DNA of 64,000 bases from Sinohyriopsis cumingii (Eukaryota; Mollusca; Bivalvia; Unionida; Unionidae). Of this stretch, positions 1 through 12,050 are shown in pieces. Under the pieces are notes generated by a model that was not told the DNA's origin, ran no database searches, and saw only the letters and a program-made list of their open reading frames with translations. Both the position numbers and the translations under genes were made by a program. The DNA lies in contig JAPYKE020000037.1 of assembly GCA_028554795.2 (NCBI GenBank), forward strand, positions 6,430,001 to 6,494,000, in the 5' to 3' direction. The stretch's first letter is position 1. The number at the start of each line of letters is the position of its first letter.

Positions 1-365
1 CGCTGTCCATATGACTTTGTTTTCATAGTGGGAATAATGAGTATACGATTGTCAGAAGATGAGCGTAAGTATCTTGCTGGTGTGTACACATGGGTGAGGT
101 TAGATAGGTATGTTGGACTAGAGTCCGACAGTGAAATGTAGTACAGAGAACAAATTTTGTGTTTGATTCTCGATCGAATGGATAGCCAGTGTAGGGTACA
201 GAGCAGTGGGGAGGTGTGCTCTGATCATGGTACTCTAAGTATGATCCAAGCAGCTGTGTTTTGAACTTTCTGAAGTTTCTGGAGTAGATATTGAGATGAA
301 CCAGACAGAATTGAGTTACAATAGTCCAGTCTTGAAAGTACTAATGAATGCAATCCAATAAATGA
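1..365 (-). pseudogene. non-LTR retrotransposon reverse transcriptase, C-terminal fragment (CR1/L2-like)
   Basis: Read on the minus strand, residues LSRLDYCNSILSG and LQKVQNTAAW match the reverse transcriptase C-terminal region of CR1/L2-type LINEs. In another frame, nearer position 1, the protein goes on with TSPLLCTLHWLSIRSRIKHK, then PTYLSNLTHVYTPARYLRSS and KSYGQR, the usual order of motifs after the RT thumb. The change of frame near 215-225 shows a decayed copy. The element runs out of the window at position 1. It lies in the CAD intron, antisense to CAD. The family call rests on motif recognition; the exact clade is uncertain. Confidence 0.8.
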
Positions 366-1029
366 TGAATAATTGATATCCACAAAAATAATGAACAGTT
401 TCTGTAACATTAGCTTTTGTGCCCTGATTATAAATACAAAATCAAACACTGGGGCACAGAATAATTTCTTGTCTGGGCTTAGGTTGCCAAGAATTGAATC
501 CTTGCATAAATATTTTTTTTAATGCAAATATATAACAAATTCCCAGCTTTGTATATATAAAAAAACAAAGATTGGAATGGGATGCTTTCAATACTGTATT
601 AAAAAAGTGGTCTTATATTGGATTTCAGGAAATTCTTTTAGGCCAGTGGAGTGCTAACCCCTTCAAGGGAATCTTGTTTATATTGTCAAAACGTTCATTC
701 ATCATTAAGCATACACTGGAATAAGGATTTCTTTTTATAACCCATCTGGTGGAATTACCCCCAGTTTCCTTGGATAAATGTATAAATGTCTTGTCCTAGT
801 CATAATACAAGTGTACACACTACCATTGTAAAATTAGTAACTTGTTATCATCAGTGTTCAAATCATGGCATGCAAATGGTACACCAATAGCTGCAATGTT
901 TTCACCATCAAATTGCTGTGGTGTGCAAGGAATAGAATCTTCCCTATAGGTTTATACAGGACAGGAATATCTAACTCCCATGGAGTTTGACTCTGTAATC
1001 CACATCTCTAATACAAGGGACAGAATAAG

Positions 1030-1790
1030 CAGTATTTCTGACAGAGGGACTTGGTAAGACATGACCCTGAATGGGGGCTTAATAAGCCATGTCCCTTACA
1101 CAGGCACTCAAAATAAGTCATGTCCCTTACACAGGGACTTGTTAACCTCATCCCTGACAAAGGGACTTTGTAAGCAAAATTTCTGACACAGGAACATGGT
1201 AGGTCCTATTCCTGACATGGGACCTCAGTTGGCCATATCCCTGACACCAGGAATGAATAAGCCATATCAGTGACAAGGTGACTCAGTAAGCTACATTTCA
1301 GATCGAGGGACTTGATAAGCCATATCCCTGACACCATAACTCAGTAAACCATATCAATGACAAGGTGACTCAGTAAGCTACATTTCAGATCGAGGGACTT
1401 GATAAGCCTTATTCCTGACACCATAACTCAGTAAGCCATATTAATGACAAGGTGACTCAGTAAGCTACATTTCAGGTCGAGGGACTTGATAAGCCATATT
1501 CCTGACACCATAACTCAGTAAGCCATATCAATGACAAGGTGACTCAGTAAGCTACATTTCAGATTGAGGGACTTAACAAGCCATATCCCTAACACCATAA
1601 CTCAGTAAGCCATATCAATGACAAGGTGACTCAGTAAGCTACATTTCAGATCGAGGGACTTGATAAGCCATATCCCTGACACCATAACTCAGTAAACCAT
1701 ATCATTGACAAGGTGACTCAGTAAGCTACATTTCAGATCGAGGGACTTGATAAGCCATATCCCTGGAAAGAAACTTGGCAAGCCATATTC
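1030..1790. repeat. minisatellite with higher-order structure: 29-bp monomer, 87-bp trimer
   Basis: Degenerate units of about 29 bp (gacttggtaagacatgaccc type) run from about 1030. From 1278 the word gtgactcagtaagctac recurs at 1278, 1365, 1452, 1539, 1626 and 1713, an exact 87 bp period. Each 87 bp block splits into three related 29-mers, starting gactcagtaagctac, gacttgataagccat and aactcagtaaaccat. The trimer, not the monomer, was amplified. Nothing coding is seen in it. Confidence 0.93.
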
Positions 1791-2179
1791 ATGAGGGAGT
1801 AGGTAATCCACCAGACTGAACACAAATCCTATTCACTTGGGTTACATTTCCCCATCCTGCCCAAAAATATATGGAAGATTAAGGTTAATCAAGGTTATTA
1901 AAAAAAAAATACAGGTTTTGTTCAAAAATTTTTCTTATCACATGAGATTAATCATTGTCAGTCTTATATCGTACTTATCACAGGCATGAGTGCCATTAAA
2001 CAAAAATTCATTTGAACTTTTATGTTGTTATTACTAAATGTTTTATTTCTTTTAATCATCGTTTTGAACAAACCAGCTCAAATTGTACCAGGTCTTACCA
2101 AATGCCATCTGGAAATTTTCACTGTTGCAAACGCCATTAATTTTTTTTTTACTCAGTCAAGTAGTGTGGGACTTGAGCC

Positions 2180-2930
2180 CTTTCAGTTAGCCTGACTAAC
2201 CCCTATCTGATGGGGCTACAGATTTTTTGTTTTGTACATTTAAGTCAAGCTAAACCCTATTTGATGGGACTATAGACATTTTGTTTGTACATTTAAGTCA
2301 AGCTAAATCCTATCTGATGGGACTACAGACATTTTGTTTGTACATTTATGTCAAGCTAAACCCTATCTGATGGGACTACAGACATTTTGTTTGTACATTT
2401 AAGTCAAGCTAAACCCTATCTGATGGGACTACAAACATTTTGTTTGTACATTTATGTCAAGCTAAACCCAATCTGATGGGACTACAGACATTTTGTTTGT
2501 ACATTTAAGTCAAGCTAAACCCTATCTGATGGGACTACAGACATTTTGTTTGTACATTTAAGTCAAGCTAAACCCTATCTGATGGGACTACAGACATTTT
2601 GTTTGTACATTTAAGTCAAGCTAAACCCTATCTGATGGGACTACAGACATTTTGTTTGTACATTTAAGTCAAGCTTAACCCTATCTGATGGGACTACAGA
2701 CATTTTGTTTGTACATTTATGTCAAGATAAACCCTATCTGATGGGACTACAGACATTTTGTTTGTACATTTAAGTCGAGCTAAACTCTATCTGATGGGAC
2801 TACAGACATTTTGTTTGTACATTTAAGTCAAGCTAAACTCTATATGATGGGACTACAGACATTTTGTTTTACATTTAAGTCAAGCTATACCCTATCTGAT
2901 GGGAGTACAGACATTTTGTTTGTACACTGT
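2180..2930. repeat. minisatellite, 53-bp unit, about 14 copies
   Basis: The phrase gatgggactacagacatttt recurs every 53 bp, for example GGG at 2319, 2372 and 2425. Copies are very similar in the middle and diverge at the edges. It lies in the intron before CAD exon 5363. Confidence 0.93.
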
Positions 2931-3030
2931 GCTTGTTTGATTCAGCAGATGTTGGGGAAGTCCACTATATTGCTATAATATGGTATTGGGGGTCCATAAC
3001 TGCCAACCACATTATTATCAAACTATGGCA

Positions 3031-3033
<3 letters not shown>

Positions 3034-3096
<63 letters not shown>
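3034..3096. repeat. (TA)n microsatellite
   Basis: About 31 TA dinucleotides followed by a short (CA) stretch. Open frames across it code only for alternating Tyr-Ile and are not genes. Confidence 0.98.
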
Positions 3097-3105
<9 letters not shown>

Positions 3106-3779
3106 ACACATAAACAAACACAAAAGATGCATTTTAGTAATAATTTTACTGCCCACTATTTTATATAAATATCAGGATTAAGACAGGCCCAAACTGAATG
3201 TGAATTCATTATTGCCATGTTAGATCATTATGATTGTTTGCTAAAAGTGTATTAAACATTACTGAATTAGTGTTATCAGTTACTTTGGTTAATGTTATGG
3301 GTAGTGTTAGGTGAAAAAAGATATCTGAGACATGAAAAGTGGATTCCTGTTGAAACTGTTTTATCCAAATGTCTGTTATAAACAAGCACATTATAGCAGG
3401 ATTTCCATGAAGTTTTCCAAATTCTGAAAACTTTTGTTTCTACTTAAACAATGTTTACAATGAATGCTCATTGACATTCTTTTTCAGCAGTATTTTCTGC
3501 CTTTTGTAGAGATGTCTGAGGGACCATTTCTATGCTTCTCAGCAATGTGTTTCACAATAAATTGATGGGTTATACTGACATGTTTAGGTAGGACAGTATA
3601 TCTAGATATCATGGTTATTATAGCATTTTCAACCAAAGTGTCCCTCACTATAAAGCCTCCTTATACTAAAATGATCCTTGATATAACACAGGGATAGTCA
3701 TGGATCTTATACTAGTTTTATATTTTCCAGTGTATTGGTAATGTACCTAGGTACAAAGCAACCTCACCAATAAAATGTT

Positions 3780-4180
3780 TAAGGTTTCCATGAACAGCAT
3801 TACAGTGAGAAGCAACTAAAGAATTATAGCGAGACAATTGTTGAGCATTACAGTGTGAGACAAATGTAAAGCATTATCAATGGAGACAAATGTAAAGCAT
3901 TATAGTGGGATAACTATATACAGATATGATGGGAGGCAAATGTACAGAATTATAGTGGGATAAATATATACATATAAGATGGGAGAAATGTACAGCATTA
4001 TAGTGTGAGACAAATGTATATCATTATAGTGGGAGAAATATGTACAGCATTATAATGGGAGACAAATGTACAACATTATAGTGGGAAGCAAATGTACAGC
4101 ATTATAATGAAAGACATACAGCATTATAGCGAGACAACTAGACTGTATTTATAGAGAGACAACACTACTTGCATGTATAG
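3780..4180. repeat. degenerate minisatellite, roughly 28-35 bp unit
   Basis: Repeated phrases of the type gcattatagtgggagacaaa and atgtacagcattata, with variable spacing. Intron sequence. Confidence 0.8.
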
Positions 4181-4196
4181 TATGGAAATTAAAATA

Positions 4197-4440
4197 AAGT
4201 ACTTAGAGCCTGGGAACAATTCATTCTTATGGCAGTGTGTTAGGTCTTAGCAACAAAGGTGGCAATTAATTTCCTTATGGCAATATGTTTGGTTTTGGAA
4301 ATAAAAATGGCAATTCATTATTAATGCAGTGTTAGGTCTTGGCAACAAAACTGCCAATTAAGTTCATTCTTATGGAAATGTATTAGATCCTTGGAACAAA
4401 AATGGCAGTTAAGCTCATTCTTAATGGGGTGCTCACCAGT
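4197..4440. repeat. tandem repeat resembling the 3' splice site of the CAD exon at 5363
   Basis: Five units of about 45-50 bp, each with a core such as ttagagcctgggaacaa, ttaggtcttggcaacaaa or ttagatccttggaacaaa followed by tggcaattaa and attcttatgg. A sixth unit is at 5297-5340. The next repeat position is the CAD acceptor and exon start itself (actttagagcctgggaaag, 5355 onward). The units therefore share the splice site and roughly the first 20-30 nt of the exon. See findings. Confidence 0.8.
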
Positions 4441-4564
4441 TATTATGTACTTTTGAGAGAGTGACATATGTAAGGTCAAGTTGTTTGCATTTAAAACATG
4501 CAAAATGGAGAGAATGTTGGCATACCTCTATGTACTTTGATGTAATATAGCTGACATTTCTTTG

Positions 4565-4812
4565 TTGTTGTTGTGGGGTTTAACACCATTTTTCAGCACA
4601 TGATAAGCTATACATGGCGGCCAGTATTAATGGTGGAGGATGAACCTTGGAAAATCTCAGAAAGAACCACTGACCCACGAGAAGCTACTGGCAAGCTTTC
4701 TCACAAACCCACATTGGCTGAATCCGAGACTCGAACCAGCGCAGACAGAGGTGAGATGACAGTGATCCATAACGGAGAATGCTTTAGACCACTCGGCCAC
4801 TCGGGGGCGCCC
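4565..4812 (-). mobile_element. tRNA-derived SINE, family A, full copy with 12-bp target duplication
   Basis: On the minus strand the element begins with a tRNA-like head holding box A (tggccgagtgg) and box B (ggttcgagtct). It goes on through ctggccgccatgtatagct and ends with gctgaaaaatggtgttaaac plus a (caa)n tail. Direct repeats gacatttctttg at 4553-4564 and 4813-4824 flank it exactly. The box A/B arrangement marks a Pol III-transcribed SINE. Seven relatives lie in the window. Confidence 0.93.
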
Positions 4813-5362
4813 GACATTTCTTTGGATATTGTACTAACTAAAATGACTGCTCCCTTGTGCTAAAAAAATCATCCTGAATTTCTCAAATACGCTATCCTTA
4901 GCTGCTATTAAAATAGGGAAAATGAAGTTTGCCATACTATACAATACCAGTTCCTGAAAGTGCAATGAATGAATTACCAAATATATAAAATGTAAAATAA
5001 TAATATTGGCTCTTTTTTTACAATTTACCTCTGAAGTTCAGAAAGTGAAAATGACCAAGCAGCTAGCGCTTTTTTTAAAGGAGCACATCTAGAGTAAGGC
5101 CAAGCTGTATACTCTATAACCCATATTACACCCATCAATCATACACCAAAATAAAGGGAATTAAAGGTTCTCTGAACAATACCTAAGATATAAAAGGTCT
5201 TTTTAAATAGCGAGTATAATCAGCAAGGAAACAGGGGAAATTCTTTTTCTTTAAAATTCTAACCCTATGCAAAATAGAAACTGTAGAGTGTCACCTATGG
5301 CAATGTGTTAGGTCTTGGGGGCAAAAATGCCAGTTAATTTTATTCTTAATGCAATACTTTAG

Positions 5363-5532
5363 AGCCTGGGAAAGAAGCTGGAGATTTTCTGCACCATCGC
5401 CGTGATGCAAACACCTCACCTCAGTATCAGCCTTCGGCAGCTGTACTATTGCATCCTGTGGGACTTCCGCATCATACTGAGGGGCTCACGGGTAACCATA
5501 TCCTCACTGTGGCATCCTTCAACAAAGACCAG
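5363..5532 (+). CDS. CAD: CAD exon: linker end and start of aspartate transcarbamylase domain
   Basis: First CAD exon in the window. The frame starting with cct at 5365 reads a short linker and then PVGLPHHTEGLTGNHILTV and ASFNKDQ, which match the linker and first strand/helix of the ATCase domain in animal CAD. The last codon is CAG, followed by the strong donor gtaagaa at 5533. The acceptor is taken as the AG at 5361-5362, because the preceding tandem repeats align with it; AGs a few bases downstream are possible, so the start is uncertain by about 20 nt. The linker between dihydroorotase and ATCase in CAD is poorly conserved, which fits the weak similarity at the 5' side. Earlier exons are outside or unrecognised. 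Confidence 0.85.
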
Positions 5533-6219
5533 GTAAGAAAAATGGGAACAAATGTTCGGAATCATCATACGTTTTAAGCCCAAGCATTGATTGTAATCTG
5601 GTAACACAAGAAAATTGTGTTTTTATTGCATAAACGTTTGGTCACAGCTTCACCTTCTTTGGTATGTCATTTTGCCCAATCTGTAATTGCATGTGCATCC
5701 TTTCTGGCTATCCATTATGATAAGGTGTGGATTATGTCTACAAGTCTGGTGTGCTTTTTTGTTTGCTATCTCTTGGTAATTAATGAGTTGGTTTCCCATC
5801 TTTCGATGTGCTATCAGCAGCCTTGCTTCTCTAGTGACTATTTCCATATTGAAATAAATATTTAGGTTTTTTTCTTTCTATGTTGTATAGCAATGGGTAC
5901 GGAAAATCAAATGATTTGATAATGATGAAATTCATTGAGGAAGTGCAGTGAAATATAACAAAAATAATGAGCAAAAAATATAAGATCTTAAATGGAAGCT
6001 AACCTTTTTTCCCACTGTACATCTGGGATAAAGACAAAAGGAAAGGCTTACCTGCCCCTCCTTAGTATATCCTTACATGAGAAAGTTTTGCATGTACATA
6101 ACTTTGTTACTTCAGACCTGAGAACTACCTCCCTTTATTTAACAGAATAACCATTAGCAGCTTTTTGACTGACCTGGGTTGTAAATTGATTTTTTTTTTA
6201 AAGATGCTGCATGTGCAGC

Positions 6220-7928
6220 TACAAACAGAATTAACACAGATCTGACTTTGTTTAATGTATGAACAGATCATTGTTTACAAAACCCAAAGACAGATATGTC
6301 ATTTGTGTAATATGCTGGCAGATCATTGTTTACAAAACCCAAAGACAGATATTTGTTACTGTGTAATATGCTGGCAGATAAGTTTTACAAAACCTAAAGA
6401 CATATATATGTCACTGTAATATGCTGGCAGATCAATTTTTACAAAACCCAAAGACAGATATATGTCACTGTGTAATATGCTGGCAGATCATTGTTTACAA
6501 GACCCGGATCACCTTTGTGTAATGTTGTAGCAAATTAGTATTTACAAGACAATAAGCGACTGGTTTTTTTACTGACAGACCAGTGTTTGCATAACTTGTA
6601 TATGCTGGTGTGTAATATACTGGCAGACCAGTGTTTGCAAGACTCGTATATGCTGCTGTGTAATGTGCTGGCAGATCAGTTTTTGCAAGACTCCTATGCT
6701 GCTGTGTAATGTACTGGCAGATCAGTGTTTGGATGACTCAGATATGCCACTGTGTAATGTGCTGGCAGATGAGTGTTTGCAAGACTCAGATATGCCACTA
6801 TTGAATGTAGTGGCAGATGAGTGTTTGCAAGACTCGTATGCCACTGTGTAATGTACTGGCAGATCAGTGTTTGGAAGACTCAGATATGCCACTGTGTAAT
6901 GTGATGGCAGATCAGTGTTTGCAAGACTCACATATGCCACTGTGTAATGAGTGTTTGTAAAACTCGGATATGCCACTGTGTAGTGTGCTGGCAGATCAGT
7001 ATTTGGAAGACACAGATATGCCACTGTGTAATGTGCTGGCAGATCAGTGTGCCACTGTGTAATGTGCTGGCAGATGAGTGTTTGCAAGACTCAGATATGC
7101 CACTGTGTAATGTGCTGGCAGATCAGTGTTTGCAAGACTCAAATATGCCACTGTGTAATGTACTGGCAGATCAGTGTTTGCAAGACTCAGGTATGCCACT
7201 GTGTAATGTGCTGGCAAATCAATGTTTGCAAGACTTTGATATGCCACTGTGTAATGTACTGGCAGATCCGTGTTTGCAAGACTCAGATATTGCCACTGTG
7301 TAATGTGCTGGCAAATCAATGTTTGCAGGACTTGGATATGCCACTGTGTAATGTGCTGGCATATCAATGTTTGCAAGACCTGGATATGCCGCTGTGAAAT
7401 GTACTGGCAGATCAGTTTTAGCAAGACTCGGATATGCCACTATGTAATGTGCTGGCAGATCAGTTTCAGCAAGACTCAGATCACCACTGTGTAATGTACT
7501 GGCAGATCAGTTTTAGCAAGACTCGGATATGCCAATGTGTAATGTGCTGGCAGAACAGTGATTGCAAGACTCAGATATGCCACTATTGAATGTACTGGCA
7601 GATGAGTGTTTGCAGGATTCAGATATGCTAATGTGTAATGTGCTGGCAGATCAGTTTTAGCAAGACTCAGATCACCACTGTGTAATGTACTGGCAGAACA
7701 GTGATTGCAAGACTCAGATATGCCACTATTGAATGTACTGGCAGATGAGTGTTTGCAGGATTCAGATATGCCACTGTGTAATGTGCTGGCAGATCAGTTT
7801 TAGCAAGACTCTGGTAACCACTGTGTAGTATAGTAGTGAATCAGTATATTCAAGTTGCATATGCCACCGTGTAATGTGCTAGATCAATGTTTACAAGACC
7901 CAAAGATTCAGATATGCCACTGTGTAAT
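6220..7928. repeat. minisatellite, about 48-bp unit, some 30 copies
   Basis: The unit contains gtgtaatgtgctggcagatc, agtgtttgcaagactcagat and atgccact. Because 48 is a multiple of three, several frames stay open on both strands and give false proteins rich in CNVLADQCLQDSDMPL repeats. The array is cut by a solo LTR at 7929-8780 and continues to about 8890. It lies in the CAD intron between the exons at 5363 and 11113. Confidence 0.93.
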
Positions 7929-8780
7929 TGTTACGTGTCAAAAGTAACAAGAAAAGAGTGAAGACAACAAGCTTTTTAAAATTTAAAAATAATTAATTTC
8001 CTTTGAAAAACATGAATCAAATCCAAAAATAATCCAAGAATTAAAAAATAGAAGTTCTAGTAATAAAAAGGTCTAATAAAATTAAGTTCAAATCCTATTG
8101 AAATCCAAAATGGAAGGTTGTGACATATACTGTTGTCAGCGTTATACTGATGTGTCCAGTTCTGTTGAATCACAGAAAATAATAATCCAGTTGTTGAATT
8201 CTGTGTTAATTCTGTTAAATTTCTTTGTGTAATAATTAATTTAGAACACTAGTATTTCCAGGGAAAACAGGATTGAAATCCAAATAAATTGAAGAAAACA
8301 AAATAATTAGCCTAAAGCTGGTCACAACATAAAACAATTGAACTTCTCGAGTATTAAGGCAAGAATAACTATTATTTCTCAAAACATCAGCAATGAATCT
8401 AGCTACAGCACAAAACAGATGCCCTGATGTTGGTCATTCCTCTGGGAAAACCTAATTGATAAATGTTATTTGTCACATACTCCAAGTATGGCCTCAATGC
8501 CTCTTTATGACTCTTACTCTGAGAAAGAACAATTTTTTTTCTTCAAGTTGTTTACTACAAACTATCACTGGTTCTGAATCAAGGTCAGGAACTAGGTCAG
8601 CATTAGATACAATGTTTCTATAAAGTTGTTTATGTCAAGCATTAAAAAAATCAGAACTGACCTCTATATCAAATCTAGTAAATAAAGTTACATTACAATA
8701 GCATGCAATGGAATAAAAAAAATGTAACTTAACAAGCAAAAAATTCAAATAAATCAAATATAAATAAAATATACATAACA
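7929..8780 (-). mobile_element. solo LTR of a retrotransposon, 852 bp, with 5-bp target duplication
   Basis: The sequence starts tgttacgtgt and ends atacataaca, so it has the TG...CA ends of an LTR with short inverted termini (TGTTACGTGT against TGTTATGTAT). It is flanked by gtaat at 7924-7928 and 8781-8785. Joining the flanks restores the minisatellite phrase ctgtgtaatgtactgg exactly, which proves an insertion. The same sequence occurs inverted at 25053-28112. No internal coding region is present. The strand of the parent element is not known; minus is given only relative to the second copy. Confidence 0.87.
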
Positions 8781-8890
8781 GTAATGTACTGGCAGATCAG
8801 TGTTTTCAAGACCCAGAGTCAGAGATATGCCACTGAGTAATGTACTGACAGATCATTGTTTTCAAGACCCAAATCTGCCACCAACATGCT
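8781..8890. repeat. continuation of the 48-bp minisatellite after the LTR
   Basis: Two to three diverged units (gtaatgtactggcagatcag and gatatgccactgagtaatgt) continue the array interrupted by the solo LTR. Confidence 0.88.
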
Positions 8891-9714
8891 GGCAGAGCCT
8901 AGTTATAATTAGAATAATAAAAGTATGAATATTGTCATCTTAGTAAATATTTATTTAGTTCTTTATTTGAAGTTTGAACTTGTGTTCAGAAAATAAACAA
9001 ATCTTGCTTTAAAAATAACTTCTCTGCTAAGTAAGAGACAAGAATGAATTACCTGATTATTGTGAGACAATATACTCCCTTCAGAATTTTAAATCAATAA
9101 ATGGAATGCACAGTAGTAATGTTGGCTTTTGACTGAGTGCATCATACATATAATAGATGCACCCTGTGAACAGACCACTCTTTTCATCATGTCTCCATTG
9201 AATGGTGTTGTGCTGTATATCAATACAATTAATGTTTAAATCGTTTACATGAAAAGAGTTGGATAACTTTAGCTACAATTTTTAGATGCTGTCATAAAAA
9301 TCTAATGAGAAATGGGTGCAGATATAATTAATGATGCTGTGCAAAACAGACTATAATAAAACATCTCAGATTTGGCCTTGAATTCCCCACACTACAACAC
9401 TAAGTTAATTTACAGCTTGTGTATACATGTTAACATTCTTTTCTTAATCTGAGTATTCAGCCATGCATCATTGCACTGGTTTTTGTGGGATGATATTTCC
9501 AGTTTCTTGTAGAAGGCTTCACAGTGGTTTATGTAGGTAAAGATAGAATGTGTACAAATTTCAGGTTGTTTTTTTTTAAATAATTTTTTTAAGGAAAACA
9601 ATATTAACTTGTCAAAAGTATTATATTTCAACTTTAAAACTGGATGTACAATAGATGGCTTTTAAAATATTTTTGTCCTACTGCCAGTAGCATCACATGT
9701 CTGCATCTACTTGT
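8891..9714. other. intron sequence without recognised features
   Basis: AT-rich, no repeat structure, no splice-bounded conserved frame and no transposon motif that I recognise. Confidence 0.5.
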
Positions 9715-10790
9715 CCTATGTTGTCTGTATGCCTCAGATGATCCATCCGTCTCATGTCATCCATATGCCTCAGATGATCCATCCATCTGTCCCATGTCAT
9801 CCATATGCCCAAGATGATCCATCCATCTGTTCCATGTCATCCATATGCCCCAGATGATCCATCCACCTGTCCCATGTCATCCATATGCCTCAGATGAATC
9901 ATCCACCTGTCCCATGTCCTCTATATGCCTCAGATGAGCCATCCACCTGTCCCATGTCCTCTATATGCCTCAGATGAGCCATCCACCTGTCCCATGTCCT
10001 CTATATGCCTCAGATGACCCATCCACCTGTCCCATGTCATCACATATGCCCCAGATGACCCATCCATTCATCTGTCCCATGTCATCCATATGCCCAAGAT
10101 GATCCATCCATCTGTTCCATGTCATCCATATGCCCCAGATGATCCATCCACCTGTCCCATGTCATCCATATGCCTCAGATGAGTCATCCACCTGTCCCAT
10201 GTCCTCTATATGCCTCAGATGAGCCATCCACCTGTCCCATGTCCTCTATATGCCTCAGATGAGCCATCCACCTGTCCCATGTCCTCTATATGCCTCAGAT
10301 GACCCATCCACCTGTCCCATGTCATCACATATGCCTCAGATGACCCATCCATTCATCTGTCCCATGTCCTCCATATGCCCCAGATGATCCATCCACCTGT
10401 CCCATGTCATCCGTATGCCCCAGATGATCCATCCATCTGTTCAATGTCATCCACCTGTCCCGTGTCATCCATATACCCCAGATGACCCATCCATTCATCT
10501 GTCCCATGTCCTCCATATGCCCCAGATGATCAATCCACCTGTCCCATGTCCTCTATATGCCTCAGATGACCCATCCACCTGTCCCATGTCATCACATATG
10601 CCCCAGATGACCCATCCATTCATCTGTCCCATGTCCTCCATATGCCCCAGATGATCCACCCACCTGTCCCATGTCATCCATATGCCTCAGATAAGCCATC
10701 CACCTGTCCCATGTCATCACATATGCCCAAGATGAGCCATCCACCTGTCCCATGTCATCCATATGCCCCAGATGAGCCATCCATCTAGCC
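9715..10790. repeat. minisatellite, 40-bp unit, with ~285-bp higher-order repeat
   Basis: The unit is of the type cccatgtcatccatatgcct plus cagatgatccatccacctgt. Variant units recur as a block: atatgcccaagatgatccat occurs at 9803 and again at 10088, and the following seven units match in order. Frames through it are artefacts. Confidence 0.92.
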
Positions 10791-11112
10791 TAGCTTGGTT
10801 ACACAATTATACAGACCTCCCAAGACAATGCATCTTGGCAAGTATATCGAAGGATAATTAGAGTTTTGTTTGTTTAGTGCCCTTTGTATTTTGTCTTTTG
10901 CTTTCTTTGGATGTTTTTTTTGTGTAAAATTATACAGAGAGCATAATTGTTTGAAAACCTCTTGACCTAGCTTATAAAAGTTGCTTGTATGACTTAATTA
11001 GATTTACATTAAATTTACATAATTTTCCAAACTTCAAGAATTTTGTTTCCTTTCCTTCCGTTTGGCTGCATTGTTTGGGCTGTTTTATAAACTTCGATTT
11101 ATTTTTTTCCAG

Positions 11113-11190
11113 CTTCATCAACTTTTCAACTTAGCCCATAGCTTTCGCATAGCTGTGCAGAAAGAAAGAGCCTTGGATTTCATTCTGAAG
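11113..11190 (+). CDS. CAD: CAD exon: ATCase domain helix 1 region
   Basis: After a T-rich acceptor ending in ccag, 26 codons read LHQLFNLAHSFRIAVQKERA then LDFILK, in phase 0 with the previous exon. This joins as KDQ-LHQLFNLAH, the N-terminal helix of the ATCase carbamoyl-phosphate domain. The donor is gtaaaac at 11191. An 8.4 kb intron with a pogo-like transposon follows. Confidence 0.95.
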
Positions 11191-12025
11191 GTAAAACCTA
11201 ATTTGTAAATTGTAACACAAAGGCACATGCTTAATTTAATGTTAACATTCCTGCATATTGTCATTTTTGTTTCACAGGCCAGGAAAAAGGTATAACTTGT
11301 CTTGAACCAGCTAGGTGCTCCATCATCAGTACCGCAGTTATCACAAGTCTGCTGTTGTTGTTTAGAATAAGATACTTATAACTTTGTACTGTCCTATGGG
11401 AAGGAGAGCTGTTCTATCACCAGTGTCTATATCTGCATCGTGTTCAGCATGCTCACATATAAAATTACATATAAATCTTAGGTCATTCTTTCTTACTTGG
11501 TCCTGGGCAGTGGTTTTTAAGGGCTGTTCAGCACATTGTTTCTGAAAACAGTTCAGGTGTAGATCACAAAATACTGTTATACCTGTAATGATGAAACTGG
11601 TTAGGTGACAAGTTTTTTTTGGCATTCTGTATAATGCTTGAATATCAGGAATGTTGAGACCAGAAGGGGGGAATACTCCACCCTCATCTCAAAAGCTGAA
11701 CACTGGCCCATATTTCTTTTATTCATTAACTTTATTTCTCAAGCACACAAATTTATACTCATCAACCTAGATGAGTGTGTGCATTTATGTTAAAGCCACA
11801 GTGCCACTATTTATCATAAATTTAATGTCTGAAAAAAGGAAACGATTGGTAACACTCTCTGATGTAAAACCATTCTTTGAAATGATCAAGAAGTTAGGAT
11901 TAAGTGATGTTCAGATATTCAGATTGGAATTAAGAGGTGTCTGAGAACTCATTCATAATACTGTAATTTTTTGGGGAGTGCTTCAAGAGTAGGGATGCTA
12001 TATTTGACAAATTCTATTAGCAACT

Positions 12026-12050
12026 ACCATATTTCATGTTATTTTTCGTA
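12026..12050 (+). repeat. left inverted repeat of the pogo-like element
   Basis: atttcatgttatttttcgta at 12031-12050 is the reverse complement, with one mismatch, of tatgaaaaataacatgaaat at 15406-15425. The pair, 3.4 kb apart, encloses the pogo-like transposase remnant and is likely its terminal or subterminal inverted repeat. No clear TA target duplication was assigned. Confidence 0.6.

Noticed and set aside
28-66. Possible small exon between ttttcatag and gtaagtat
   Set aside because: This interval is part of the minus-strand LINE fragment, and the short peptide has no match to CAD.
1030-2930. CRISPR-like regular arrays
   Set aside because: The units are contiguous minisatellite copies without unique spacers, and the locus is eukaryotic.
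2933-3181. Tyr-Ile repeat proteins over (TA)n tracts, also at 28504, 43430, 51135, 55140 and 56777
   Set aside because: Translation of microsatellites.
6663-7494. Repetitive 'proteins' with CNVLADQCLQDS or HYTVAYLSLANTDLP units
   Set aside because: Products of the 48-bp minisatellite read in different frames on both strands.
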